Assembly: GCF_008831285.2 (NCBI RefSeq)
Contig: NC_045146.1
Location: 17,663,149 to 17,727,148, forward strand
Origin: Nymphaea colorata
Taxonomy: Eukaryota; Streptophyta; Magnoliopsida; Nymphaeales; Nymphaeaceae
Length of the DNA stretch: 64,000 nt
Direction: 5' to 3'
The notes under the pieces were generated by a model, which ran no database searches, was not told the DNA's origin, and saw only the letters and a list, made by a program, of their open reading frames with translations. Of this stretch, positions 22,341 to 34,635 are shown piece after piece. Numbering within the stretch: the first letter of the stretch is position 1; every line of letters starts with the position of its first letter. The position numbers were made by a program, and so were the translations under genes.

Positions 22341-24890
22341 GACAGGAAGCGCTCTCTCTCTCTCTCTCTCCTCTCCGCTGTTCAAAAACGAGCGAGTCGA
22401 TTTAAACAACTTCTGGTTTTTCAATAAATGGCTGAAATGCTGCCTGTATTTCATTAGCGTATCACCGATACGCTATTATGGGATATCTCGGCTCATTACC
22501 CATTCTTCTTTTTCCTTTTCTTTTTTATTCAATCGTCTCAATTAAATTCGAACTGCATATTTAATAAATTTATATCGAAAACTAATTTTATTCAGTAAAA
22601 TATCAAAAAATTGTTAATTTTCGATGCAAATATCGGTTTCCGTTTGAGCCCCAATCATTGCAAGGGCCATATTTAGATCCAACTCGGTTAAAAGTTGCCC
22701 TCTCAACTTTTCAGTTCTACGTATAAAGAGAGAGGAGGGAAAATGTAGATTAAGAAACTTTATAGACAATAATCAATTTATGTGAGGACCGCTTATAAAT
22801 CAAATTACATATATTATGAAATACAAAACCTTTGCTACCATCAGCTATACGAAATCTTATTTATTTATTTATTTATTTAATATAATTTAATAAAGAAAAT
22901 GAGTGAAACAAACACAATAATTGTATTCGTGAGATTAGTGGTTCTCCAGTGTATGGTATATATTAACTTTTCAATCTATCACTCAGTATGCATTTATCTT
23001 TTTTTCGTTTTTTAAAGAGTTGTTTAGCAACAGGAGCATTATGTAAGTCTCATTAAGCTAATTCGACAAACGCACTATGAGTTTGTCCAATCTTTAAAAC
23101 GTATCGATGAAATACTCACAAGGTGTTCTTGCTGTTCTTGCTGCCAAATAACATGTTAAACTCATATAACAATAGACATAAGTTTGTCCTAATCTTTAAA
23201 CAAATTCATAACACGCTCATAAAGTGGTGATGGTGCTAAACTACCCCTTAAAAAGTGAAGTGCTAATTGATATATCACATATGATATAAAGAATATGATG
23301 AGACAGCTCAAGTTACATACTGAACAAATTTATCTGGCTTGTTAATGTGTTTTTTCCGTCTATTTATTAAAAAACACATAAGTTTAAGTTTAATCATAAA
23401 AATTATAATATTTTTACCACAACTTATTAGTGTTATTACAAGGTGTGGATATATTGATCAATGGTTGAGAAAAAAAAAAACTTGTGTTCGGATGGTACCT
23501 CTAAAAAGTAACATTTTCTAAAAACCATGTTTTCTTGCAAATTGATTCTTCAATCAGTTTTTGAAATGTTGTTTGTGTGTCTAGGTCACAAGAAAAACAC
23601 AAGTTTCATGTTTTTTAGAAAAATCGTTAAACTCACTTTCAAAAATCACTCGAACTCACCTCTAATGTCTTTTTGCCTCAAAATTGACATTTAAAAGTGT
23701 CATCTAAACTCGCCGTAAACTTTCAAGTTGATATCTTTTCTCGACTTAACCATTTGTAAGATCACATTTATAAAATTTCAAAAAAAAAAATGTAGTTTAT
23801 GATAATTAGTTTTGTTTCTACTCTTGCATACTCTCTCTATTGGTGTATATGCATACAATACACATATCCAGGTTTTTTTTTATTATTTGAGTTTATTTTA
23901 ATTTTATTTTTTTTCTCTTTACAACTGTCCTTTCCACTCCAAAACTATAATATTTAAATAGAAAAAGGTACTTAAAAATACTATAAAATTTAAAATTAGT
24001 TTAAACGTTTTGGTTTGTAAAATTTGACTTCCAAATAAAAAGCATCCAGGGGTTGTTTGGTAATAGTAACAATAAATATATTATTGTTCTATGATATGTA
24101 GAAAAAATTGAGGCACACCATGATACACTTTTTTAAGTGTTTTATGAACATGTACCTATTTTTAGGGTGCAACATCCTATTACTGTTTTCAAATAGCTTC
24201 TAAAGGCATGTTAGGTAAATAAAAAGGTTTGTAATTGTTTTATGAGATTCATATAACACTTAAAGATTTTCTATGAATTTGTTCAGATCTTTTAAGTCAT
24301 TAAGTCATATTCATGAAATAGTTACATATTGATTCTATTATGTTTATCAAAATACTTTAAGAGGTTGTTTGGTAGCAAAAACACTTTATTAGTATTATAT
24401 GATTTTGTTCTAATAGCTAATATAGATTTATGAAGCATTAAAACAAACAAATATTTCATGTATCTTTCAATCTTTTAGTCGGATTCATACAATGACAAAG
24501 CGTTACTACTAAACACTATTTATCTAAAAGGTTGTTTAACACTTATAATAGATTAGATTGTTACTGCCCAATAACTTGTTACTGCCCAATAACTACTTCA
24601 AAATTTAAAGTAGATTCTTCAAACATTATATTACCGGATTCCGTAAACAGTTTAACTAACTAGTGAATTTGTTATTCGTGCCATTTGTTTACAGTAAATC
24701 AAAGATGCGCAATAATGTAAGCCATTAAAGTCTCGAGCTGACTTATGAAGGCTTCCCCGGAACTAGCAGTCAGCGAAGTCTCCGTTATCCACAAATTGCC
24801 TCGCCTTGTGTTCCATGATTACAGGGTCATCTCTAGCATGCTTAGTATCTCCCTGGCCTACGGTTCGCACGGTACTTCCAGCGGTGGAAA
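22341..24890. other. Divergent promoter region (SAC3B / MSRB)
   Basis: About 2.55 kb separates the two start codons. Next to SAC3B lies a (CT)n stretch (22352-22370), which is a GA-rich leader on the SAC3B sense strand, and an inverted repeat at 22455-22475. The rest is AT-rich and holds two like-oriented GTTGTTTGGTA blocks (24055 and 24362) that look like MITE fragments. No gene is evident. Confidence 0.65.
22455..22475. repeat. Inverted repeat TAGCGTATC-ACC-GATACGCTA
   Basis: Perfect 9-bp arms flank a 3-bp spacer, 115 bp upstream of the SAC3B start codon. Related GTATCGGCCGATAC-type sequence occurs at 30992-31009 and as a half site at 30211-30220. It may be a transposon fragment or a regulatory site. 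Confidence 0.8.
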
Positions 24891-27800
24891 ATGAGGGCGG
24901 TCCTTCAGCTACTGAGAACTCCACCTTCTTCCAATACCTCCCTCGTCTCCACCTCCCCAATATCCCTACTCCCAACTTCTCGATTCCTCAGCCACATTTC
25001 CTCCCAACCATCTCTCGTTTCTGTACCCAATTCGCACCTTAACACCACCATCCCCCTCTTGTCCAAAACTTCCACAAGCAGAAGCACTACTTCTGTCCCT
25101 TTCTTTGACAGGAAGACGAGGGGAGGAGCGACGATGGCAGCGCCTGATTCTGTGAACAAGACAGAGGAGGAATGGATGGCCATTCTTTCTCCTGAGCAAT
25201 TCAGAATCCTGAGGCAAAAGGGGACAGAGTAAGTGAGACGCAAAAAAGAAGGAAAGAGAATGTAAAGCGAGTTTTATCTACTTTTCGTTCTATGTGTTGG
25301 CTTTGGGAAATTGAATTTTGTTTGTTCATGCATTTTTCTTCCCTGTCTGTGATAAGATTTCTTGGCCTTTGAACATTTTTTCTTATAATATTGGTCACTT
25401 TAAGGGTATCTATGTGATGATTTTTGAGACTGTGTTGGTCATGGTTTGTTGGGGATTTGCCTTCCTCTGCATCATCATGGTTCACATATCTGGTTGACTA
25501 GGCCTACCCGGGTGAAGAGTTTTCTGGATATTCGTCTCTTCGGTGACACGTTTCATCAGCCTGTCTTTAGCTGCTAAATGCTGATCGCTATTCACTCCTA
25601 AAGAGTCATGGCCTCTTGTCTTGAAGTTCCTTTGTATGTTATGCTATTCTTCAGACATATTGTGTTATTTTCATATTATTTATTTGTTATAGTTTTGGTT
25701 TAATATTCTAATTCATCCGTTGTTCTCCTTGTCTTACGTGAAACTAGTATGATGTCAAGGCAGTATGCGTGCTATTCAGATGTTATATTTCTGTCCAACA
25801 AAGTTTGTTGATTGATGCATATATTGGTGGAGACTACCTATCTACGGGTGTAGGGTGAAGGGGTTGGGGAAAGATGGTGGCCTGCTGATTAAGTCCTACT
25901 TTTTAATATAGTTATTTGCTGATTCATCGTTTTCTCAAGTACCTGGATTTTCAATTTGTTATTCTAACAATCCATTTGTCTTTGATCTGTTGCCCTCCTC
26001 CGGTTTGATCAATCAGTGTTTGCATTACACTTTGTCCTTTGTTGTTGATTCTGCATAGAAATGTTGCAACATCGGCTTCAATGTAGATTTGAGTATCTTT
26101 GTCAATCATAATGATGCAATCAGCAGGCCTAATTGAGTTAATACTTTTTTCCTATTTTCTTGCTTTTAATTCTTGGATGCTCTATTCGTATTTCAACTTT
26201 GTAGACTTTAGTACCAGGTCTATAGGAGCTGAATTGGGTCTAGTTACATGAATCAATCACTTCTCCATGTAGATGGACAAAAATTATATCCAGAAGGGAA
26301 GTGCAAGTTTATATTTGGAACAATTCCTCTTCTGATGATCAATTTACCCCTCATGAAAGAGATACACCTTCACTGTATTTCATCTCCTCCATAAGCATAA
26401 CAATGATCATTTCTGCCTTGGATTATATCTAATAAAGCCTGCTGCATGTATTATCTCATTTTGGTCAGTGTTATGGTAATCACATATATTAACGCCTCAA
26501 AATAGAGGTTTAGCTTCTGTGTAATGGATTGAGTTGGCCCCGTATATGTTACTAGTGTGATGCTTTGTTAGGACCATAGCGTTCTGGTTGTTCACATGTC
26601 TGCAACAGAAGCAATCATGTTTTCCTCCAAGATTTTTGTGTCTTTGGAGATAAGCTTGTTTGGCTTAGGTATGAGCTTCAGGTCAAAACAAACTTAGTTT
26701 AAAACTTGCTCTTGACGTATTTTCCAAATAAAATATTTCAAGGCGTTATTCAGGTAAGTTAGCATGCCTTTCTTGGATAGACAGTGGGTGTGATAGTACT
26801 TCTATCAAACAAGCACCTGGGTGTTTTCGTTCTCTCTTTTTGTGCGATGTCCTTGATCAGCACATGCTCATGTTTGAACACTATGGTGGGTGTGGATTGT
26901 GGATCTACAAGGTCGCATTGAGTTCAATTATTTGAGTCATCTTATTCATAATTACTAGGATATCTGCTTTCCTTTTCTAAAACCGATTTCTCATCTTCAA
27001 AATGTCAGCTCCTGTCCTTTTACTTCTTGTTTCACTTCCCACTCCTTTTCACATCTTGTAGCTATGTTTTTTTTTTGTAAAGGAGTTAATGAATTGCTGC
27101 CTTAGCACAAGGTAGTAGTCATTGCATTTGTTAAAAGTTAAAACCATTATGAGGGACTACGCATAGGCATGCTGCCATTTTCTATGGCCTCTTCTGAGTT
27201 TGTTTGTCAACACTCTGCATGATTGTCATCATTTGTCATGGGGCGACTCCGTCTAAGCACCTATCAGCGGTTGCCGTTAACCGAAGGTGGGACTAGGCAA
27301 GAGGAAGCTCCCCTTTGCTTTGTAAAGGCGATTTTGCAGCCTGATGCCTGAAGCAGGAGTCACTATTCTTCTCGTACCATTAGGGCTTCTCATTGTTACC
27401 ATGCATTGGTGGGATGGAACCTTCTAAGCTCACTGTGGTGTATGTGTTCTTAGTACCATTTCTTGGCATGCATCGTTTGAGAACTACGATAATGAACTTA
27501 TGTGGAAAGCATGAATTCAACATTCTTACTGCCACATGCAATGTGGCAGCTCTTTGCTTTATATCTCCTATCGGTTTCTTCTAAGTTCTAACTTTCTCAT
27601 CACCTCATTTTTCATGTGCGAAATGTTGAACTTTCTGATTTTACAAGCAAGTAGCATACTTTACTTTGTACATTGGACTCCCATCATTCAAGAGTAGTTC
27701 ACGTTTACTGGGTTGATATCCAGTTCTAACTTCTATCAATCTCAATTCATCTGTCTTTGTGAAATAGCACGTTGCAAGCTTACATTGGTCTTATACAAGT

Positions 27801-28439
27801 AGTGTAAGTGCGCTGCGTACTTAAAGAGTTGTCTGCTGATGAACCTTTCGCAGGTATCCTGGCACTGGCGAATATGACAAGTTCTTTGAAGATGGAATAT
27901 ACAACTGCGCAGGTTGTGGGACTCCACTTTATAAGTCAACTACGAAGTTCAACTCTGGCTGCGGTTGGCCAGCATTTTATGAGGGACTTCCGGGAGCTAT
28001 ACACCGCAGTGTGAGTCCCCTTCTTTCCTTTTTTAGGACCACTTTATATTTGAAGGTTATGAACAATATTTCTGAGATTGGTTACTTGTTGAGACCCTAA
28101 TGAACTTGGACATCTCAGGTCTCACCTATTAGGCAGTCACTTGCATAAATGAGCCATCTAACCCTCTTTCCTTTATTAGAATTTCCTTCATTGGACTCTT
28201 CCCATTTCTATTATGGAAGAGCAATTCAAGTTACTGGGTTGAAGTCGATGTGTGTCGTTTTCGATTCACCTATTCTTGTAATATTGCAGCCTGATCCTGA
28301 TGGAAGGAGGGTCGAGATCACCTGTGCAGCCTGTGGTGGACACTTAGGCCATGTGTTCAAAGGTGAGGGCTTCCCAACTCCTACCAATGAACGTCACTGT
28401 GTCAATAGCATCTCTATCAAGTTTGTACCAGCTTCCTAG
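24891..28439 (+). CDS. MSRB: Plastid methionine-R-sulfoxide reductase B
   Basis: Reduces methionine-R-sulfoxide in oxidised proteins, probably in plastids. Exons 24891-25228, 27854-28010 and 28290-28439 join in frame to 214 aa. Residues 1-80 are rich in Ser, Thr and Leu with few acids, as in a transit peptide. The SelR domain follows: zinc-binding CAGC at 131-134 and CAAC at 177-180, GCGWPAF with resolving Cys149, GGHLGHVF at 181-188, and catalytic Cys202 in ERHCVN. Cys149 points to the MSRB2-like class rather than the MSRB1 class, which lacks this Cys. Intron 1 is 2625 bp. A second in-frame ATG, codon 82, sits in good context (GACGATGGC) and could give a form without the transit peptide. The gene converges with the PGAM-like gene. 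Confidence 0.94.
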
Positions 28440-28761
28440 AAAATTTCTGTTTAGTCCATGACTCATGTACACAACAGCTCAACAACTTTCTAAGACAATA
28501 ATATGACTCCTTACAACATTATACACAGTGTGATGGTGATCTGTTACAATACAAGTTTGTGACGCATTGCTGTTAGCTGTACCTCATTATGTATGCTTCT
28601 ACGCCACAATTCTGTTTTTCTGGTCTATCTCTTTGGATCATCTACTGCTCAAGTGATCATAGCTTGCTTCGAGGAGCTTATCGCTAATGTGTTTTAACCC
28701 CAAATCTTCATCCTCCTTGTTGAAACTAATGGCAAGCAAAATTGATTATGAGCTGCAGATA

Positions 28762-29799
28762 CTAGCACTTCACGATCTCGCTTCCATCAGTTAGGCATAG
28801 ATTGTCTTGCTGGTCTTCTTCCAAGTTCTTATCCTTGTCCGACTCCTTGAAGTGATCGAAGAAATGGCTGAGGTGCCATATGCAATCGTCGTTCCAATCG
28901 CCTCTCCTGGCTGTGGCGCGCCACTTCTGATCAGCTATCATTTCTTGGGACAATCCCCATCTTTCCAGCTCCTCCTCAGTGTGGTGAACTAGTAGGCTGT
29001 ACTCGCCGCCTGTGCCCAACTGCATGACCCGGACCTCACAGTTGGTCGGATTGTTAAGGTGCTCAAACTGCTCCACGGTCCACTTGAACCACTTCATGAG
29101 AAAAACCCTGGTGGTGAGACCATGGGAGACGATGACTAGGTTGAAATTGGATACTCCGTCGCGGTTGATCCTGTTCATATCTATGTCCCTCCACAGTGAC
29201 TCCATGAAACCTGTAGAAGTTTTACACGACTACGATCAGCAAAGCTTTTAGGAACACACAAAGATCCGAATCCGACTAAAGAATTCCTCTCTCGGAACTC
29301 AAATCCGAGATAGAGAGAGAGAGAATGCGGCCGATTTCTTACTGGTAACGCGGTCGTAGACGTCGGCCGCCGACTCGCCCTCGGGGAACCGGTAGAAGAA
29401 CCGGCCGAACCGCTCCCTCGTCTCCTTGATGACTCGCATCCTCTCCTCCACCTGGAAGTTCCCGAAATCCTGCTCCCGGATCCGGCACTCCTCCCTCGCC
29501 CCATCGATCTCTTCCTGCCGAAAACTCCGCCCTATCTCCGACAGCGTCGACCGAGTCCTGACGTAAGGCGACACGTAAAAGTAAACCCCCCAGTCGTCGC
29601 CCTCCTCCCCCGCTGCCCGTCCTTCGGTGACTATCCGCCGGATCTCCTCACCGGCCCCCCGAGCCTGACCGATCCCTGCCGGCGTGAGCGGTATCCTGTT
29701 GTCGGGCGTGGTCGTGTAGGCGGCGGTGTCCAGGTTCCCCTGGCTCTCGCCGTGCCGGACCAATATAATCCGCTTCGGAAGAATCCGATTTACTCCCAT
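28762..29799 (-). CDS. Phosphoglycerate-mutase-like protein, AT74 type
   Basis: Histidine phosphatase superfamily member. Exons 29799-29343 and 29210-28762 join in frame to 301 aa. The catalytic RHGE motif is at 15-18 (His16) and the second histidine is His182 in IVSHGLT. RPxR-type substrate-loop residues appear around YVRTRSTL. The plant group called AT74 and AT74H has the same features, including FLMKWFKWTVEQFE and SLLVHHTEEELERWG. True substrates of this group are not settled, so mutase activity should not be assumed. The short intron is 132 bp. There is no obvious targeting signal. Exon 1 is notably GC-rich compared with the window. The stop lies 322 bp from the MSRB stop, tail to tail. 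Confidence 0.92.
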
Positions 29800-30991
29800 T
29801 CTCTATCTCTCAGACACTTCGCTTCTCCCTCTGCATCGTCGTCCCTCGTCGTTATTTATCGACGAATCGTCGGAGTCGTTCTTCCGGAATCACAAGTGTG
29901 AACGTTCACGCTGGACGTTGAAATGGCCTCGAGCCCCCGGATAATCGGATTAGCTCCTGGCTCCCATGGGGATTGGGAGAGAAGAGTCGGGATGTTTTGG
30001 GAACGGCCGGCATAAAAATGCATACGTGGCGAGAGATACTTTGGGGGGCTTCCTCTTTACGTTCAACTTTTCTTTTTCGGAATGGTGCCGTTTCTTGACC
30101 GCTCTTGAGCAGCGTTCTGACAAGCGACGCAAGTTCACATCCACCGATGATCATCGGCAGATTTTTTATTTTTCTGCTTTATAATTTTGAAAAAAAAAAT
30201 TTAAATTTGTGGCCGATACGGGCGTAGGTCTATTTTATGCAAAACCAGTGAAAGTTTTCAAGGAAAATGGAAACTATAAAAGGTACATGCTTCCAAGATC
30301 ATAGGCTGGCTGGAGTGGCTGGTCACTATTTGGTAAATTTTAGCAAAACCATGACTGTTCATAGACAAACAAGAAATATGAGTCGCTTATTCGTAATTAC
30401 GGTAAAATGCTGATCCTGGCTAGAACTTATCTCTTTTGTTGTTCTTCTTCGTCTTGTTGCTCTGCAACTGGGCGTCGTGTGGACGTGAGGAAGTCGAGGA
30501 CCGAGCCTTGTGGACGATTTTTTTCGAGCCTTTCACCCTTCAACAAGTTGAACACGGAAATCCGTGGCGGTTCAATGTTTTCAGACTTTGAACGTTGCTG
30601 CCGGACTTGGTTGAATAGCAACTTTTCCTTTTTCCCAATCAAAATCGGCAGATTCGATTTGGCTTTAAGATGCCATGTTCGTCTATTGTTTATTTTTGAA
30701 TATTCTGAATTTTTATTGTGATTATTTAAAATATTTGTATCTCAAAAATGCAATTAATTATAATATTTTTCGATCAAATTTATAACCGGCTCAACTGAAC
30801 CGACCGACTTCTAGACGATTTGATTTAATTTGAGTTTTTTATGACGTTGATTGGATCCCAAGAGTTCATCGTGACCAGTGACCACCCCCCCTTGTGAGTT
30901 GTGAATTGTGACGAGACCACCAAAGTCATGGCAATGTTGTAAATATTGTTATCGATATTGTATCCTTGTACTCTTTGATGATACTAATACG

Positions 30992-31009
30992 GCGTATCGG
31001 CCGATACGC
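30992..31009. repeat. Perfect 18-bp palindrome GCGTATCGGCCGATACGC
   Basis: The 18 bases equal their own reverse complement. The core GTATCGGCCGATAC relates it to 22455-22475 and to the half site at 30211-30220. This suggests a dispersed family. Confidence 0.85.
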
Positions 31010-31597
31010 ATTGTTACATTTGTTGGGCTTTTGAATTTTTTAAAGAAATAATTTATAATATTTTGAATTGAATTTAAAACTAAAAATATGTATAAACCGG
31101 TATTTGTCGACAAGGTACTGCATTATACTTAATTGACAGATATGGTCTGACATTATAGCTATTGGCCAATATGCTTTAATTTCTTGTAGAAAAGAAAGCC
31201 ATTTTGAAAGTTTATCCCAGTTGACAGAAATAATAAGCCCTTCATGCCCGTTGACATAAATAATTCCACTTCTTCCTGTCGGCCAAACCTAATGAATTGT
31301 TGAGAGCAAGGAGCTTAGCCTCTCACTTGTGGTTAGGCAGTAAGATTCATGTCATTATTGAGCAAAGCCTATATATGAATTAAAATAAGATCCAGATCTG
31401 TGAATTCAGATTGAAGGATTTATATCGGCCCGTTGATTTAAGTTAGATAACGATCAAAATCCACCATAAAATTACTTTTTAATTGGAAATAGCATGCTTT
31501 TTTTAACTATTTTTACTCGACTCCAGAGTTGAAACCTTCTTTCAGACTCGCGACTAACTCAACGTTGCTGGATGAGGGTTGTGCTTCCACCTAGGGA

Positions 31598-31850
31598 TGT
31601 CAATAGATCGGATTCGGATCGGATACATCTTTAATCATATCCGCTTTTTCGGATATTCATATATTCAGATTCAGATTCGAATAAAGCAAAGTCATATCTG
31701 AATCCGAATTTTGAACAAATCCGATCGGATGTCATTTATTAAATCTGAATCTGATCCAATTTTTTAATCGGATACTAAATTTTTATCCATATCCGATTTT
31801 TCGGATTGGATCGATCGAATATCCGATTCAAATTGGATATATTGGACGCA
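31598..31850. repeat. Dispersed GGGATGTCAAT / GGATATCCGAT repeat
   Basis: It starts CTAGGGATGTCAATAGATCGG and then carries many variants of GATCGGAT, ATCCGAAT and ATCCGATT on both strands. A partial copy starts at about 35628 (TTAGGGATGTCAATGGATC). The internal inverted structure suggests a MITE or related non-coding element, but its ends were not resolved. Confidence 0.5.
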
Positions 31851-32431
31851 AGCGTCTCAGATTCAGTCAATACCCAACCAATACTCCAAAATCCCTTCAC
31901 AATTTACTGCAAACCCTTGTTGTAAAAGTAGGTTTCTTCAATGGCTTGGCTGATTATACTTGTAGGATCTATCGGTAATCGGTCAGCCAAAAAATATTTA
32001 AAAAACACTTTTAAAATAATAAAGAAAACATATTAAAAACTAATATAATACAAAAAATATTAAATATTAAAATTTAAAAAATTAATCGATCACCAAACTG
32101 GATATGACTCATGCCATTTCAAGCCGGCCAAGAATACTAAAAAGGTCATTAAAAAATTGATGGAAAATGTGTGAAATGTGCTTAAAAATAAAAAAATTTA
32201 AAAAATAATTTGAACTCGATATGTGGCACTTTTGAATTGGCCACAGTTCATTCACGGCTGATTGAGTGATTCCCACAGCATTGCTTTAAATTAATAGGTT
32301 TAGATGTGAGTCTCAGATTTTAAGTTCTATAAAAATGTGTGTTTTGAGAGATCCCGAGTTTAAGCAAACTAAGATTGCGTGCGTCAAATCCACTGTTTTC
32401 AAGTTCAATTTGCCCAAAAAAAAAAAAAATC

Positions 32432-32475
32432 GATTTCAAATCCACACTTTTACATGAAAGTGTGGATTTGAAATC
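32432..32475. repeat. Hairpin with perfect 19-bp arms
   Basis: GATTTCAAATCCACACTTT at 32432-32450 and its exact reverse complement at 32457-32475 flank a 6-base loop. Neighbouring variants (TTGAAATCC, TGGATTTCG) suggest it is part of a larger foldback element. Confidence 0.85.
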
Positions 32476-33388
32476 CTAATTGGGCGTAGAAGTTGAAATC
32501 CATAGTTTGATACAGTTGTGGATTTCGCCTATCGTGGATTAATTTAGATTCTATTGGCTATGAAGTCTGTGAAGAATCATGAATCTCAGTAGCATCGATT
32601 TTAAATATATGCTACATATTAAAAACCATGAATTTAAAATTGGATTAGAAAGGAGGGGAGGGAAGTGAGGGCAGAATTCTGAACTTAAACCCATAAATCT
32701 CAAATCACCGCAGATATTAAGTGAAAGAAACACACAGAAACTCATTCATTTATGACTTCTAAGTTTTGAAAAAAAAGAAAAAAAGAAAAAACTTAAGGTC
32801 AATGAAGCACATTTGTTTTAAACTTTAATGGGAGAACACAAAAAATTCGACTGCCATGGTTCGTCTCACTCTGCCAACTCTTCTAGTTTTAAGAAAAGGT
32901 AAATTATTGGTTGTTGTTTACCACTACGCTCATATATATATCAAGGAGTTGAGATTTGTTTTGGGGTGCGTGCAAAAGCAGTTCGTCTTGAGCCGCTCCT
33001 TTCCCACCTGCTTTTAAATAAGTGTCTTGTAGATCCCTAGGTTTTCGATGCCTGAGCTGCGAAATTTATCAAACACGGAATTCAATTCCAAGTTGGCAAT
33101 ATGTATGTTCCGGCATAATTAGGAGTGCAAGAAAGTAGAATAATTGGTAAATAGAGAAAAAAAAAACCAAACTTTTATTTGTTAAAAAATATTTTAAATA
33201 AAATGTAGACATCCTAACGTGTTCATATATAGTAATTTATTGTAACTTATATTTTAATTTAAGTTATTTTAATTACGAAGACATCAAATACAAAATTCCA
33301 ACAAACAAGGGATCTTAAGAATATTGCGTTATTGATAAACATGTAAATACTTAAAACCGGAGATTGAGTGTTTGATAAGAACATTGTG

Positions 33389-33399
33389 TTTTTTTTTTT
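33389..33399 (-). other. Poly(T) tract: likely poly(A) tail of the LINE relic
   Basis: Eleven T on the plus strand lie just past the 3' end of the minus-strand LINE-like reading frame. This is where a retroposon tail belongs. Imperfect direct repeats lie outside it at 33337-33372 and 34397-34430. Confidence 0.45.
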
Positions 33400-33447
33400 G
33401 GGTACTTAAGAGTGATTTAAAACTACATTAATTAATATAGCACGAGG

Positions 33448-34400
33448 TCAAACTACACCAATCAGATCCTCATCAATCAACTGATGCAAATGATCAAGTG
33501 AATTGGTAAGAATGGTCACTCCAAAAGATCCTTGAAAGGCCTACGAGGCAAGAAAATCTGCACACATATTAGCTTCTCTATATGTATGACGTAAGACACA
33601 CCACTCTCAATCTCGTATCAGCAATTCTTTACACTGCTTCACTATCTGGAATAAAAGGTCATGATGCTACACTTCTTTTAAAACCTTATTCACAGCTAAC
33701 AAGGAATCTGATTCAACAATAACTTTACGAAAGTCACGTTCTCAAGTTAATTTCAAACCATAAATAATAACAATAAGTTCAGCCTTAGTTATATGACCAT
33801 AAACTGCCCGACAAGTGAAGCCAAATAATCATTCTCCATTATCATTGCGAAATAAACCACCAGCTACTAAGCCTCCTGGATTTATTCTAGCAGCCGCAAC
33901 AACATTCAACTTAACAAAACCCAAGGGCGGTGACATCCATGCAATAAATGTTTGAACTTTAAGTTGGGGTAATCGAAGTTGGGCCATATAATTTCTGAAC
34001 TATTTAATAAAAACAGCTATGTGGAATAAAACATCATTAGACCAACAAAATCCTTCTTTAAATACAACTCGATTTCATCACTACCAAATATGCCAACAAG
34101 CGAAGCAAAAGAAAGAAAATAGACCAAAAAATCATATTGTTAACCAAAAAGTGATGCCTAGAAATATTATTTTTCGGCCAAACCTCTCAAGTAGCCATAT
34201 TAAACTCTAACAATTTAGCCCCATGAAGATAGACAACCTATATAGCTTGAGAAGAACTACAATTTCGGAGGATATGCAGAGTATTTTCCTCAAGAGTACC
34301 ATACCAATGACAAACTGCAGTAGTCAAAATATTTCGATGTACACAAACAAATCTAGTAAGAAGATGATTATGAAATAATAACGAAATAAAAAACTTAAAC
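33448..34400 (-). pseudogene. Dead 5'-truncated LINE: zf-RVT plus RNase H-like domain
   Basis: Reading the minus strand from about 34400 gives a zf-RVT-like zinc knuckle (CHWYGTLEENTLHILRNC near 34259-34312). An RNase H-like domain of the plant LINE type (RVT_3) follows from about 33945 down to 33450. Family landmarks are PPLGFVKLNV, an AEL block, ESDSLLAV and REANMCADFLA. The first catalytic Asp of the usual NVDG motif is lost (NVVA). In-frame stops lie at codons starting 34240, 34189, 33831, 33744, 33669, 33609 and 33543, and a net frameshift lies near 34110. Reverse transcriptase and endonuclease parts are absent. It is inactive. Minus orientation is supported by a poly(T) tract at 33389-33399. 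Confidence 0.85.
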
Positions 34401-34635
34401 ATGTATACCTAAAACTGGAGATAGAATGTTCACTCATTCAAAAGCACTCGTTCCTAAAACACCAAGAACGAGTTGGCGTATTCGTGGCACTCCAAGAATA
34501 GGGCACCATGGCACATGCCAATGCTCGCCTTTGCCTTCATCTCCATTTCAACGTGTCTTACCAAAACTGGCCGAACACATACTTTGATCAACTCGGAACA
34601 TGTACTATTCTTTACGAGCTGTTGTCCATCTCTAT

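Larger units (their letters stand above)
29800..33447. other. AT-rich intergenic DNA with repeat fragments
   Basis: No gene is supported. A weakly protein-like minus-strand ORF at 30427-30642 could be a retroelement scrap but has no decisive motif. The stretch includes a perfect 18-bp palindrome (30992-31009), a GGATATCCGAT-rich block (31598-31850) of the dispersed GGGATGTCAAT type, and a 19-bp-stem hairpin (32432-32475). Confidence 0.6.

Noticed and set aside
30427-30642. Minus-strand ORF with charged, retroelement gag-like composition
   Set aside because: No zinc knuckle, protease or polymerase motif could be identified and the neighbouring frames are empty. It is noted only as a possible scrap.
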